Source of the DNA: CAYVSF01 sp046482855
GTDB taxonomy: Bacteria; Bacteroidota; Bacteroidia; Bacteroidales; UBA12077
Assembly (NCBI GenBank): GCA_046482855.1
Contig: JAWOEH010000158.1
Location: forward strand, 1 to 11,529
DNA: 11,529 nt
Reading direction: 5' to 3'
The notes under the pieces are model-generated. The model did no database searches and had not been told where the DNA came from. It was given only the letters and a program-made list of their open reading frames with translations. This document shows positions 1 through 6,849 of this stretch, in pieces. The translations under genes were made by a program, and so were the position numbers. Each line of letters begins with the position of its first letter. Position 1 is the stretch's first letter.

Positions 1-1
1 A

Positions 2-166
2 TTGAAGTCCCTGGGTAAGATGTACAAAGAGCAAGAGATTATTTCAGGTGCTACCATTCTGGGCGATGGAACAGTGGCCTTGGTAATGGACACCAATAAA
101 ATGATCAACCTCTTCTCAGGCGATGACCGCCATATTAATCAGGATAAATTAATTAAGAAACAATAA
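2..166 (+). CDS. cheA: Chemotaxis histidine kinase CheA, C-terminal fragment
   Basis: The first 54 codons in this frame are the end of a CheA kinase; the rest lies upstream of the window. The visible part belongs to the CheW-like regulatory (P5) domain. It shows ILGDGTVALVMDTNKMI, matching the strand-turn-strand that closes this domain in CheA, followed by a short polar tail ending in KLIKKQ. P5 binds CheW and receptors and so couples kinase activity to ligand sensing at the inner-membrane array. The stop lies 10 bases before cheW, so the two are very likely co-transcribed. The kinase, dimerisation and Hpt domains cannot be seen. A CheV or CheW could end similarly, but the GDGTVALV signature and the neighbouring cheW make CheA the best reading. 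Confidence 0.85.
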   Translation: MKSLGKMYKEQEIISGATILGDGTVALVMDTNKMINLFSGDDRHINQDKLIKKQ

Positions 167-176
167 AGCTACGATT

Positions 177-707
177 ATGGATAAAGAACAACTAACGAAA
201 ATCGATTCTTATTTATCGTTTAAATTGGGAGATGAAGAATTTGCAGCACATGTGGGAAAAGTGCTGAATATTCTGGAAATGACCAAAATAACCGAAGTGC
301 CCAAGTCGCCCGACTACATGAAAGGGGTAATCAACCTTCGCGGAACCGTCCTGCCTGTTGTGGACACCCGGATAAAATTTGGGATGACACCTACTGAATA
401 TACCCCCAATACGTGCATTGTGGTTATGGAGGTAGAAATGGAAGGAGATACCATACAAGTGGGAGCTTTAGTAGATTCTGTTCAGGCAGTATTGGAACTG
501 GATGAAGGACAAATTCAACCCCCACCAAGTATCGGAAGTAAATATAAGTCGGAATTTATTTATGGGATGGCCAAAATTGATGAGCGTTTTATTATGCTTT
601 TGGATATGGATAAGGTCTTCTCGGCCGATGAGATAGTTAATGTGAAAGAGAAGATGGTTGAAGGGGAACAACACATGGACCAAACCCCTGTTGAGGAGAA
701 GAAGTAG
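177..707 (+). CDS. cheW: Chemotaxis adaptor protein CheW
   Basis: A 176-residue cytoplasmic adaptor that bridges chemoreceptors and CheA. Residues 11-150 form one CheW domain. YLSFKLGDEEFAAHVGKV is the opening strand pair. GVINLRGTVLPVVDTR (50-65) is the family hallmark, including the conserved Arg55 in NLRG. GALVDSVQAVLEL is the second-subdomain strand that packs near the receptor and CheA contact face. The acidic and Lys-rich tail after residue 150 is somewhat longer than in the shortest CheW proteins and looks disordered. The ATG is 10 bases after the cheA stop and no clear Shine-Dalgarno sequence precedes it, as is usual in Bacteroidota. The 65 bases to the receptor gene contain no obvious terminator, so cheA-cheW-receptor may be one transcript. 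Confidence 0.95.
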   Translation: MDKEQLTKIDSYLSFKLGDEEFAAHVGKVLNILEMTKITEVPKSPDYMKGVINLRGTVLPVVDTRIKFGMTPTEYTPNTCIVVMEVEMEGDTIQVGALVDSVQAVLELDEGQIQPPPSIGSKYKSEFIYGMAKIDERFIMLLDMDKVFSADEIVNVKEKMVEGEQHMDQTPVEEKK

Positions 708-772
708 CCTATAGATAGCCCGATTTAGTTGACCTACAGAGAGACCTGAGAGTATAAATTAATTTATTTGTT

Positions 773-2941
773 ATGAAACTATTGGCCAATAAAAAAATTG
801 GGGTGCGTCTCAATATTGTGTTTAGTATACTTGTGATTCTGGTGGTAGCTGCATTGGGCATCTTCTCTTATTTTAACAGTAAGAGCCGGGTTCTTACCCT
901 TACCGACCAGCGCATGGATGAACAGCTGACTAATCTGGAAGACCTTATTGAACTGCAGCTTAATAATAGTGAAAAGCAAGTGCAGGTTGCCATGAGCACT
1001 GCATCCTCATGGTTTGAGAATTATAACCTGGAATTGCTGGAGGATACAACCATTCGGTTGACAGCAGAGAATCAATTATCAGGTGCTGAACAAACTGTTA
1101 ATGTTCCACTTATGCTTATGGATGAGCAACAAGTGGCAGGAAATCATCAGTTTGTTGATATGATCCTTGAAAATACGGGCGCTACAGCCACTATTTTCCA
1201 ACGCTTCCAAGACGGGTTTTTGCGAATTGCCACGAACGTACGCGATACGCAGGGGAATCGAGCTGTAGGGACTTTTATTCCATCATCTAGTGACGTAGTG
1301 CAAACAGTTCTTAGTGGCAGTGTATACGAAGGACGAGCCTTTGTTGTAGATGGCTACTACCGAACAATCTACAAACCGATATACGTTAATGGTGAAGTTG
1401 TTGGTATGCTGTATGTGGGCATCCCTGAGAAAGATATGGGCTACCTGCGTGATATCTTTGCCAGTAAATCTTATTACGAAAACGGATATCCCTATATGAT
1501 TGGTGCCGATGGAGTATTTATTCTCCATCCGGAACAGGAGGGGCAGGATGCTTCAGCTACCCAAGTGATCCAGGATATGTTCACCTCAGGGAAAAATGAG
1601 GGAAAGATGCGCTATGAATGGGAGGAAGCTGCAGGGACTTTCTGGAAATACCAACATTATCATTACGTCGAACCTCTGGATGCCTATATTGCCGTAACCT
1701 ATTACGAAAAAGATCTGTTGGCAGACCTTAAACAGGTACGAAACGTAATACTGATTTCTGTTTTATTAGCAGTGGGATTATTTATTTTAATTACCAATTT
1801 TATTTCCCGACAGTTGTCGCATGACTTAACGCGTGGAGTCGATTTTGCCCAACGGGTGGCTAAAGGCGACTTAACCGTAAGCATGGATCTGAATCAGAAA
1901 GATGAAGTTGGCATGCTTGCAAAAGCCTTGAATCAAATGGTGCAGCAAGTTCGCGAGGTGGTTGAGAGTGTAGATAATGGTGCCCGGAATATCTCCTCGG
2001 CCAGCAATGAGATGAGTTCCGGTTCGCAACAGATGTCACAAGGAGCCAACGAGCAAGCTTCATCTGCCGAAGAGGTATCCTCATCCATGGAGGAGATGGT
2101 GGCCAACATTCAGCAAAATACCGATAACGCTAACCAAACCGAGAAACTGGCACTTCAGGCGTCCGAGGGGATGAATAAAGTAGTGGAGGGTTCTCGGAAA
2201 AATAGCAAATCGGTAAAGGAGATTGCCGACAAAATTTCGATTATCGATGACATTGCCTTTCAGACCAATTTACTTGCCCTAAATGCAGCTGTTGAAGCTG
2301 CCCGAGCCGGGGAACATGGCAAAGGCTTTGCCGTTGTAGCGGCTGAAGTGCGGAAACTTGCCGAACGTAGTAAAGTAGCTGCCGATGAAATTGATGTCTT
2401 GTCACGTTCAAGTGTACAGGTGAATAAGGAAGTGATGGAGCTGATGGAGAAGATCTTACCGGATATTGATCGGACCGCAAAATTGATTCAGGAAATTGCT
2501 GCCGCCAGTCAGGAACAAAATTCCGGTGCCGAACAGGTGAACGAAGCGATTCAGCAATTGAATCAGGTTACACAGCAAAATGCGGCCACCTCCGAAGAGA
2601 TAGCTACCAGTTCCGAAGAGCTTGCCAGTCAGGCTCAGGAGCTCAAAGACAGAATTGCTTATTTTAAGATAAACAGAGAGAATCAGACAAAGGCTTTTTC
2701 GTCGTTGCACAAAACTACCAGCAGCAAACCTAAATCTTCTGCGCCTAAGCCGAAAGCAGCACCCGATAAACCTTCCGGGGAGAAACCCACGAAGGATACG
2801 GCTCCTGCTAAAAAGGCAGACAATCCGGAGCCTAAGGCGAAGCCTACAAAGCAAAAACCGCGAATTGAGGGGACTCAGGGCATCGACCTGAATATGTACA
2901 ACGACCATCCGGACAAGGATGATGATTATGAACGCTTTTAA
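773..2941 (+). CDS. Methyl-accepting chemotaxis protein with periplasmic Cache sensor and C-terminal tether
   Basis: A 722-residue transmembrane chemoreceptor. Segments in order: TM1 (about 12-34), a periplasmic sensor (about 35-320), TM2 (about 324-342), HAMP (about 343-396) and a long signalling coiled coil (about 400-632). The sensor resembles the Cache_3-Cache_2 fusion type, with FLRIATNVRDTQGNRAVGT and a later YYRTIYKPIYVNGEVVGMLY. The hairpin tip carries the hallmark IAFQTNLLALNAAVEAARAG (494-513). Three sites fit the methylation pattern of two small residues, x-x, two Glu/Gln, x-x, two small residues: Glu433-Glu434, Gln580-Glu581 and Glu608-Glu609. The Gln at 580 is a plausible deamidation target for the CheB or CheD encoded downstream. 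Residues 645-700 are a Lys/Pro/Ala-rich linker, followed by an acidic end closing in DYERF, a candidate CheR/CheB docking pentapeptide. The ligand cannot be inferred. Confidence 0.95.
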   Translation: MKLLANKKIGVRLNIVFSILVILVVAALGIFSYFNSKSRVLTLTDQRMDEQLTNLEDLIELQLNNSEKQVQVAMSTASSWFENYNLELLEDTTIRLTAENQLSGAEQTVNVPLMLMDEQQVAGNHQFVDMILENTGATATIFQRFQDGFLRIATNVRDTQGNRAVGTFIPSSSDVVQTVLSGSVYEGRAFVVDGYYRTIYKPIYVNGEVVGMLYVGIPEKDMGYLRDIFASKSYYENGYPYMIGADGVFILHPEQEGQDASATQVIQDMFTSGKNEGKMRYEWEEAAGTFWKYQHYHYVEPLDAYIAVTYYEKDLLADLKQVRNVILISVLLAVGLFILITNFISRQLSHDLTRGVDFAQRVAKGDLTVSMDLNQKDEVGMLAKALNQMVQQVREVVESVDNGARNISSASNEMSSGSQQMSQGANEQASSAEEVSSSMEEMVANIQQNTDNANQTEKLALQASEGMNKVVEGSRKNSKSVKEIADKISIIDDIAFQTNLLALNAAVEAARAGEHGKGFAVVAAEVRKLAERSKVAADEIDVLSRSSVQVNKEVMELMEKILPDIDRTAKLIQEIAAASQEQNSGAEQVNEAIQQLNQVTQQNAATSEEIATSSEELASQAQELKDRIAYFKINRENQTKAFSSLHKTTSSKPKSSAPKPKAAPDKPSGEKPTKDTAPAKKADNPEPKAKPTKQKPRIEGTQGIDLNMYNDHPDKDDDYERF

Positions 2942-2950
2942 GAGACCTGG

Positions 2951-2983
2951 AGATTCTTGGGCGCATATGTTTCGGAAGAATCT
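2951..2983 (+). repeat. Short inverted repeat after the receptor gene
   Basis: AGATTCTT (2951-2958) and AAGAATCT (2976-2983) are perfect 8-base complements separated by 17 bases, starting nine bases after the receptor stop. The hairpin is A+T-rich with a large loop and no T-run directly after it, so it would be a weak terminator. It could instead protect the 3' end of the transcript or be chance. The stronger hairpin at 3050-3085 is the better terminator candidate. Confidence 0.35.
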
Positions 2984-3049
2984 GCATTGTAGCGTTTTAT
3001 GATAATGAAGAGGTTGTTATCTATAGCTTTATCAGCCTACGATTATAAA

Positions 3050-3085
3050 GTGCGAACCCCTGCCTTTTTTGGGCAGGGGTTGCAC
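3050..3085 (+). terminator. Strong hairpin, probable transcription terminator
   Basis: AACCCCTGCC (3055-3064) pairs perfectly with GGCAGGGGTT (3072-3081) across a 7-base loop (TTTTTTG). The stem extends by GTGC (3050-3053) with GCAC (3082-3085), leaving G3054 bulged, for 14 base pairs in total. It lies in the 223-base non-coding gap between the receptor gene and the outer-membrane protein gene. The run of T sits in the loop rather than after the stem, so it is not a textbook intrinsic terminator. The long GC-rich stem and its position at the boundary between two gene blocks still favour termination or attenuation. The rest of the gap holds only the weak inverted repeat at 2951-2983 and a possible promoter near 3103-3137. 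Confidence 0.6.
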
Positions 3086-3102
3086 AACATACCACCCAGC
3101 CG

Positions 3103-3137
3103 TTTTATAAAAGCTCCGTTCCTATTCATAAAATTTG
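3103..3137 (+). promoter_or_regulatory. Possible Bacteroidota-type promoter for the second gene block
   Basis: The primary sigma factor of Bacteroidota uses a -7 box TAnnTTTG with a TTTG or TTG-like box about 20 bases upstream. Here TAAAATTTG (3129-3137) gives TA, three bases and TTTG, one base longer than ideal, with TTTT at 3103-3106 as a poor -33 element. It lies after the hairpin and about 28 bases before the ATG at 3165, where a promoter for the downstream block would be expected. The match is imperfect and the region is A+T-rich, so this is a weak call. Confidence 0.3.
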
Positions 3138-3164
3138 GTATCTTCGCCGGTTTTAAACCAGGTT

Positions 3165-4412
3165 ATGATGAAAAGAATTTCTTTACTACTCCTTTTTCTA
3201 TTTAGTGTGGGTGCGTTATATGCACAGAAAGATACGCAAAAGCCGCTAAAGGCTTCATTTTATGGTTTTGTGCGTACCGATTTCTGGTACGAGGACAGAG
3301 CTTCGGCCGAGGCGCTTGAAGGGTTGTTTTCTTTATTTCCCCTCGACAGGCAGCTCGATGCAGCAGGCATTGATCTGAATGAGCGCAGCAATACAAATTT
3401 ATTGGGCATTTCTACCCGGGTGGGTACCCTTATTGAGGGGCCTGAGTGGCTTGGTGCGCAGACTCGTATGCAAATAGAGGGCGATTTTACCGGCACTTCC
3501 AACACCAATAGTATTCGGTTGCGTCATGCGAATATTCAATTGGTCTGGGAAAATTCCCAATTGCTCATTGGCAGGTTCTGGCATCCGATGTTTTTGTTAC
3601 AGGCTTTTCCTACGGTTATGGCTTTGAATACCGGAGCTCCGTTTAACACCTTTAATCGTAGTCCACAGTTGCGTTTTTCCCACCAACTCTCTTCCCAACT
3701 CATGGTGCTGGGCGCCGCCGTTTATCAGAGCGATTACACAAGTCCCGGTCCCGAGGGGAAATCTGGCAACTACCTGAGAAATGCCGGTACTCCTGAACTC
3801 TTATTACAGCTGCATTGGCAGCGTGGCTCGTTAAGCTCAGGGATAGGAGCCGAATGGAAACAAATTCAACCTTTTATCTTCACAATTGGTGAGTCGGGGC
3901 AAACCTTTAGCACAAATGAACGTTTAAAAACTTACGCCTTTCAAGCTTATGTAAAATATAAGACACAAATGTTTGAGTGGAAGATGTCCACAATTCAGGG
4001 ACAAAATTTGTATGAGTACACTATGTTAGGAGGTTATGCCATAAAATCGATTGATCCGCTAACAGGAAACAGAAAGTATACCCCCTATGAACAGGCTACC
4101 TATTGGACCAACATCATTTACGGCGACGTGTTTCGAGTAGGTATGTTTGGTGGTTATGCAGTAAATAAGGGGACACGCGATGAGATTACTCCCTCGGGAG
4201 GGAACATTTATGCAAGAGGAGAAAATATCGAGCATATGTATCGTATTGCTCCCTGGTGTGCATACAGCTCCAATGGCTTTCAGTTGTCCGCCGAATATGA
4301 GTATAACTATGTTGCCTATGGAACCATTGATATAGCAGATAAGGCACAGGTGAAAGATACCCATGGTATTACTTCGTCGCGCGCCTTGCTTACGCTCACG
4401 TATTTCTTTTAA
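3165..4412 (+). CDS. Outer-membrane beta-barrel (porin-like) protein
   Basis: About 415 residues, starting at the tandem ATG at 3165/3168. An in-frame TTG at 3135 would put 10 polar residues before the signal peptide and is less likely. The N-terminus is a clear Sec signal peptide (MKRISLLLLFLFSVGALYAQ) with probable cleavage near LYA-QKD. The mature protein alternates polar and aromatic residues in strand-like stretches, for example FYGFVRTDFWYED and LRHANIQLVWENSQLLIGRF, resembling porin strands. It ends in LLTLTYFF, the terminal Phe used for barrel insertion by the BAM machinery. The likely location is the outer membrane, with a transport or structural role; the substrate is unknown. It may be distantly related to DcaP-type porins, which a profile search could test. 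It sits 28 bases before cheR, which is unusual company for a chemotaxis operon. Confidence 0.75.
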   Translation: MMKRISLLLLFLFSVGALYAQKDTQKPLKASFYGFVRTDFWYEDRASAEALEGLFSLFPLDRQLDAAGIDLNERSNTNLLGISTRVGTLIEGPEWLGAQTRMQIEGDFTGTSNTNSIRLRHANIQLVWENSQLLIGRFWHPMFLLQAFPTVMALNTGAPFNTFNRSPQLRFSHQLSSQLMVLGAAVYQSDYTSPGPEGKSGNYLRNAGTPELLLQLHWQRGSLSSGIGAEWKQIQPFIFTIGESGQTFSTNERLKTYAFQAYVKYKTQMFEWKMSTIQGQNLYEYTMLGGYAIKSIDPLTGNRKYTPYEQATYWTNIIYGDVFRVGMFGGYAVNKGTRDEITPSGGNIYARGENIEHMYRIAPWCAYSSNGFQLSAEYEYNYVAYGTIDIADKAQVKDTHGITSSRALLTLTYFF

Positions 4413-4439
4413 TTGTATTGGAAGATTAATCTTTTGCCC

Positions 4440-5300
4440 ATGAAGGAAAACTTTAATTTACAAGCCACATTCAGTGCTGCTTTAACCGACAAAGAGTTCA
4501 ATCAGTTAAGTGAATTCATTTCGGGTTCCTCAGGTATAAAAATGCCACCTGTAAAGCGAATAATGTTGCAAAGTCGCCTGCAAAAACGGCTGCGTCATTT
4601 GAAAATGCACAGCTTTAAAGAGTATATCGAGTATCTTTTTAGCCAGGAGGGGCAAAAGAAAGAGCTGGTGCACATGCTGGATGTAGTAAGCACCAATAAA
4701 ACTGATTTTTTTCGCGAGCCTGTGCATTTTGAATTCCTCCGGGAACATGCGTTGCCCGAATACCGACAGAAATTCCAAAGTAACCGGAAAATGAAGATAT
4801 GGAGTGCCGGGTGTTCCAGCGGCGAGGAACCTTATACCATAGCCATTACCATGGAGGAGTGGAAATCGGAAAATCCGGGCTTCGACTATTCCATTGTTGG
4901 CACCGACATCTCCACCGATATTTTAAAACAAGCTGTACAGGCCATTTACAAAGAAGAGAAGGTGGATGTTGTTCCGCAAATTCTTAAGAAGAAATACTTG
5001 CTGAAAAGCAAAGACCGGCAGCATCCCACGGTGCGTATTGTTGCTCCTTTGCGTAAAAAAGTTGCCTACTACCGGCTGAATTTTATGGATGCTACCTACA
5101 ATCTTCAGGATATGTTTGATGTGATATTCTGTAGAAATGTACTCATCTATTTTACCCGTGAAACCCAGGAGGAGGTGCTTCGCAAGCTTTGTTCCCGGCT
5201 GCATCCGGGTGGATACCTCTTCATCGGACATTCCGAGTCCATTATGAGTATGACCTTACCATTAAAACAGATACGTCCCACAATATTTCAACGAACTTAA
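4440..5300 (+). CDS. cheR: Chemoreceptor glutamate methyltransferase CheR
   Basis: Transfers methyl groups from S-adenosylmethionine to receptor glutamates, raising kinase-activating output during adaptation. The ATG at 4440 gives 286 residues, the usual CheR size; an in-frame TTG at 4413 directly after the upstream stop is less likely. The helical N-terminal domain (about 15-85) ends in STNKTDFFREPVHFEFL, equivalent to the conserved TNxTxFFRE. The SAM-binding domain shows IWSAGCSSGEEPYTIA (120-135), acidic Asp156 in GTDIS, DVIFCRNVLIYF (227-238) and GGYLFIGHSES. The beta-subdomain is present around 185-205. Its loop matches the length in enteric pentapeptide-binding CheR but lacks their glycines (SKDRQHP here). 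The next gene starts 11 bases downstream, suggesting one transcript. Confidence 0.96.
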   Translation: MKENFNLQATFSAALTDKEFNQLSEFISGSSGIKMPPVKRIMLQSRLQKRLRHLKMHSFKEYIEYLFSQEGQKKELVHMLDVVSTNKTDFFREPVHFEFLREHALPEYRQKFQSNRKMKIWSAGCSSGEEPYTIAITMEEWKSENPGFDYSIVGTDISTDILKQAVQAIYKEEKVDVVPQILKKKYLLKSKDRQHPTVRIVAPLRKKVAYYRLNFMDATYNLQDMFDVIFCRNVLIYFTRETQEEVLRKLCSRLHPGGYLFIGHSESIMSMTLPLKQIRPTIFQRT

Positions 5301-5311
5301 AGCTTTAGCCC

Positions 5312-6244
5312 ATGTCGATGCATGAATTAAACGATCACGAACTGATTGAAGAGTTAAAAAAGCGTTTCGAGCAGAACAAAAAGGCGCTGCAGGAAGTGCA
5401 AAAACTCAATGAACAGCTCAAGACGGTAAATAAAAAATTGGAGGATTCCGAAGCCATGAAAGGGCATTTTATCTCCAATATTACAAATGAGATTATTAAT
5501 CCTTTCTCCTCCATTTTGGCCTTATCGCGAAATATTCTCTCGGTGAAGAAGGAAAACTGGAAAAAAGTGATCTCCATGGTTGCCCTCATCTATGGTGAAG
5601 CCTTTAACCTGGATTTTCAACTCCGCAATATTTTTGTGGCAGCAAAGATTGAGGCCGGAGAGATCTTTCCGGAAGTCATGAATGTGGATATAAGCCATGT
5701 GGTTAACAGCTTGATTGAATCGTTCAAATATGAATTGAAGAAGAAAAAAATTACCATCAAATACGAGCCTGACTTTTCAACTGATGCCCCTGAAAAACCT
5801 TACTTCTTTAAAACCGACCCGGAAAAGCTGCGCCTTATTTTGGCCAACTTATTGAGCAACGCGATTAAATATAGCGATAATGATACGCAGGTTATCGTTA
5901 AGGGCTGGGAACAGGATGGCCATTTGAACCTATCGGTACAGGATTTTGGTACCGGTATATCCCCCGAAAATCAAAAAATTATCTTCGATCGGTTTAAACG
6001 TCTCGATTCTGGTATTAACTCGTTACATCGTGGGCATGGATTGGGGTTATCCATCAATAAAGCACTGCTGGATGCGCTAAATGGCCATATCGACATACAG
6101 AGTGAGTTGGGGCAGGGAACCCTCTTTACCATCTCTTTACCTCCCATAAGTGCCGATGTAAAAGGATTAGCCTTTGATGGAAATGAGCTCTTCTTTGATG
6201 ATGAGTTTGAAGAAGATAGCAATAGTGATGTTGAAACTTTTTAA
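5312..6244 (+). CDS. Soluble histidine-kinase-like protein lacking the phospho-accepting His
   Basis: A 310-residue protein without membrane segments or a signal peptide. An N-terminal coiled coil (about 10-48) leads into a HisKA-like dimerisation region (about 48-118) and an HATPase_c domain (about 160-278). The ATP site is complete: N-box LILANLLSNAIKYS with Asn183, G1 box DFGTGIS, F-box IIFDRFKR and G2 box GHGLGLSI. The H-box reads FISNITNEIINPF where kinases have F-x-x-x-(M/I)-S-H-E-(I/L)-R-T-P-L, so Asn59 (codon 5486-5488) replaces the His. Glu60 and Asn63 retain the E-x-x-(T/N) pattern used for phosphatase activity in HisKA kinases. Autophosphorylation is therefore unlikely here. A role as response-regulator phosphatase or non-catalytic modulator is inferred. 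The acidic tail ends in DVETF. It lies between cheR and cheD, 11 and 12 bases apart, implying a role in chemotaxis. Confidence 0.85.
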   Translation: MSMHELNDHELIEELKKRFEQNKKALQEVQKLNEQLKTVNKKLEDSEAMKGHFISNITNEIINPFSSILALSRNILSVKKENWKKVISMVALIYGEAFNLDFQLRNIFVAAKIEAGEIFPEVMNVDISHVVNSLIESFKYELKKKKITIKYEPDFSTDAPEKPYFFKTDPEKLRLILANLLSNAIKYSDNDTQVIVKGWEQDGHLNLSVQDFGTGISPENQKIIFDRFKRLDSGINSLHRGHGLGLSINKALLDALNGHIDIQSELGQGTLFTISLPPISADVKGLAFDGNELFFDDEFEEDSNSDVETF

Positions 6245-6256
6245 GCGGTGATTTAG

Positions 6257-6742
6257 ATGACAGAGAAAGGACTTGAATCGCATTTTCTTTATCCCGCTGC
6301 TTTGTTTGTCAGCAAAAAGCCTTTTCAAATCAATACGATATTGGGCTCCTGCGTGGCAGTGTGTTTGTATGACCCAACAATAAAAGCTGGCGGAATGTGT
6401 CACTACATGCTTCCTCTTTGGAATGGTAACGGACTGGCTTCTCCAAAATATGGCAATATTGCTATCGAGCGTTTATTGGAAAAAATGAAAAGTTTTGGTG
6501 CCACAAATAGCTCAGTGAAAGCCAAGATTTTCGGCGGAGGCGAGGTTATCGAATCGTCCATGCCCCAATTTCATATTGGTAAACGAAATATTGAATTGGC
6601 CCGTGAGATGCTTGATGAGCTTAAAATTCCTATTGTTTCTTCCAGTGTGGGAGGAAAACTCGGTCGAAAGATAATCTTTTTCACTGAAACAGGAGAGGTA
6701 CGACAACGGTACGTGAAAAAAACAAAACCAGGAGAGCGCTAG
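6257..6742 (+). CDS. cheD: Chemoreceptor glutamine deamidase CheD
   Basis: Converts specific receptor glutamines to glutamates, creating methylation sites and tuning receptor output. At 161 residues it has the normal size for the family. The catalytic core is visible: TILGSCVAVCLYDP (27-40) carries nucleophile Cys32, and GGMCHYMLP (45-53) carries catalytic His49. Further conserved parts are KIFGGGEVI and the late segment VSSSVGGKLGRKIIFFTETG. The gene starts 12 bases after the kinase-like gene. The receptor at 773-2941 offers a Gln-Glu pair (580-581) in a canonical site, a plausible substrate. In many organisms CheD also partners CheC, a CheY-P phosphatase, but no cheC is seen here. A 107-base gap without a convincing terminator or promoter separates it from cheB. 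Confidence 0.96.
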   Translation: MTEKGLESHFLYPAALFVSKKPFQINTILGSCVAVCLYDPTIKAGGMCHYMLPLWNGNGLASPKYGNIAIERLLEKMKSFGATNSSVKAKIFGGGEVIESSMPQFHIGKRNIELAREMLDELKIPIVSSSVGGKLGRKIIFFTETGEVRQRYVKKTKPGER

Positions 6743-6849
6743 CCGCTATTACCTGCTTTGTTCTCAAAAGTATCAGGAGATTTTGGTGAGGTAGCGCCGC
6801 TTTTCTCGTGATCTTTTGTATTTTTAGGTGAAATTTTAATCCCTTTGGA

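Noticed and set aside
755..766. Palindrome TAAATTAATTTA just before the receptor start, considered as an operator or promoter element
   Set aside because: The sequence is pure A+T in an A+T-rich leader, where such palindromes are common. No clear TTTG / TAnnTTTG pair is aligned with it.
2456..2908. A 150-codon minus-strand open frame
   Set aside because: It lies wholly opposite the receptor's signalling domain and linker. Its Arg/Leu/Phe-rich translation is the typical antisense shadow of a Glu/Lys/Ala-rich coding region.
738..2954. Direct repeat AGAGACCTG, followed by GAG-like bases, at about 740 and 2941, flanking the receptor gene
   Set aside because: Only 9 exact bases are shared, with no inverted ends, transposase or composition change in the receptor gene. 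It is probably chance and not a mobile-element or attachment-site footprint.
2999..3205. A 68-codon plus-strand open frame between the receptor and outer-membrane protein genes
   Set aside because: It runs through the 14-bp hairpin at 3050-3085 and overlaps the signal peptide of the next gene in another frame. Its translation resembles no known family and has low-complexity composition.
6743..6849. The 107-base cheD-cheB gap, considered for a promoter or terminator
   Set aside because: TATTTTTA (6819-6826) resembles a -7 box, but the nearest TTTG upstream is 33 bases away. The only inverted repeats are short and imperfect, so nothing is annotated.
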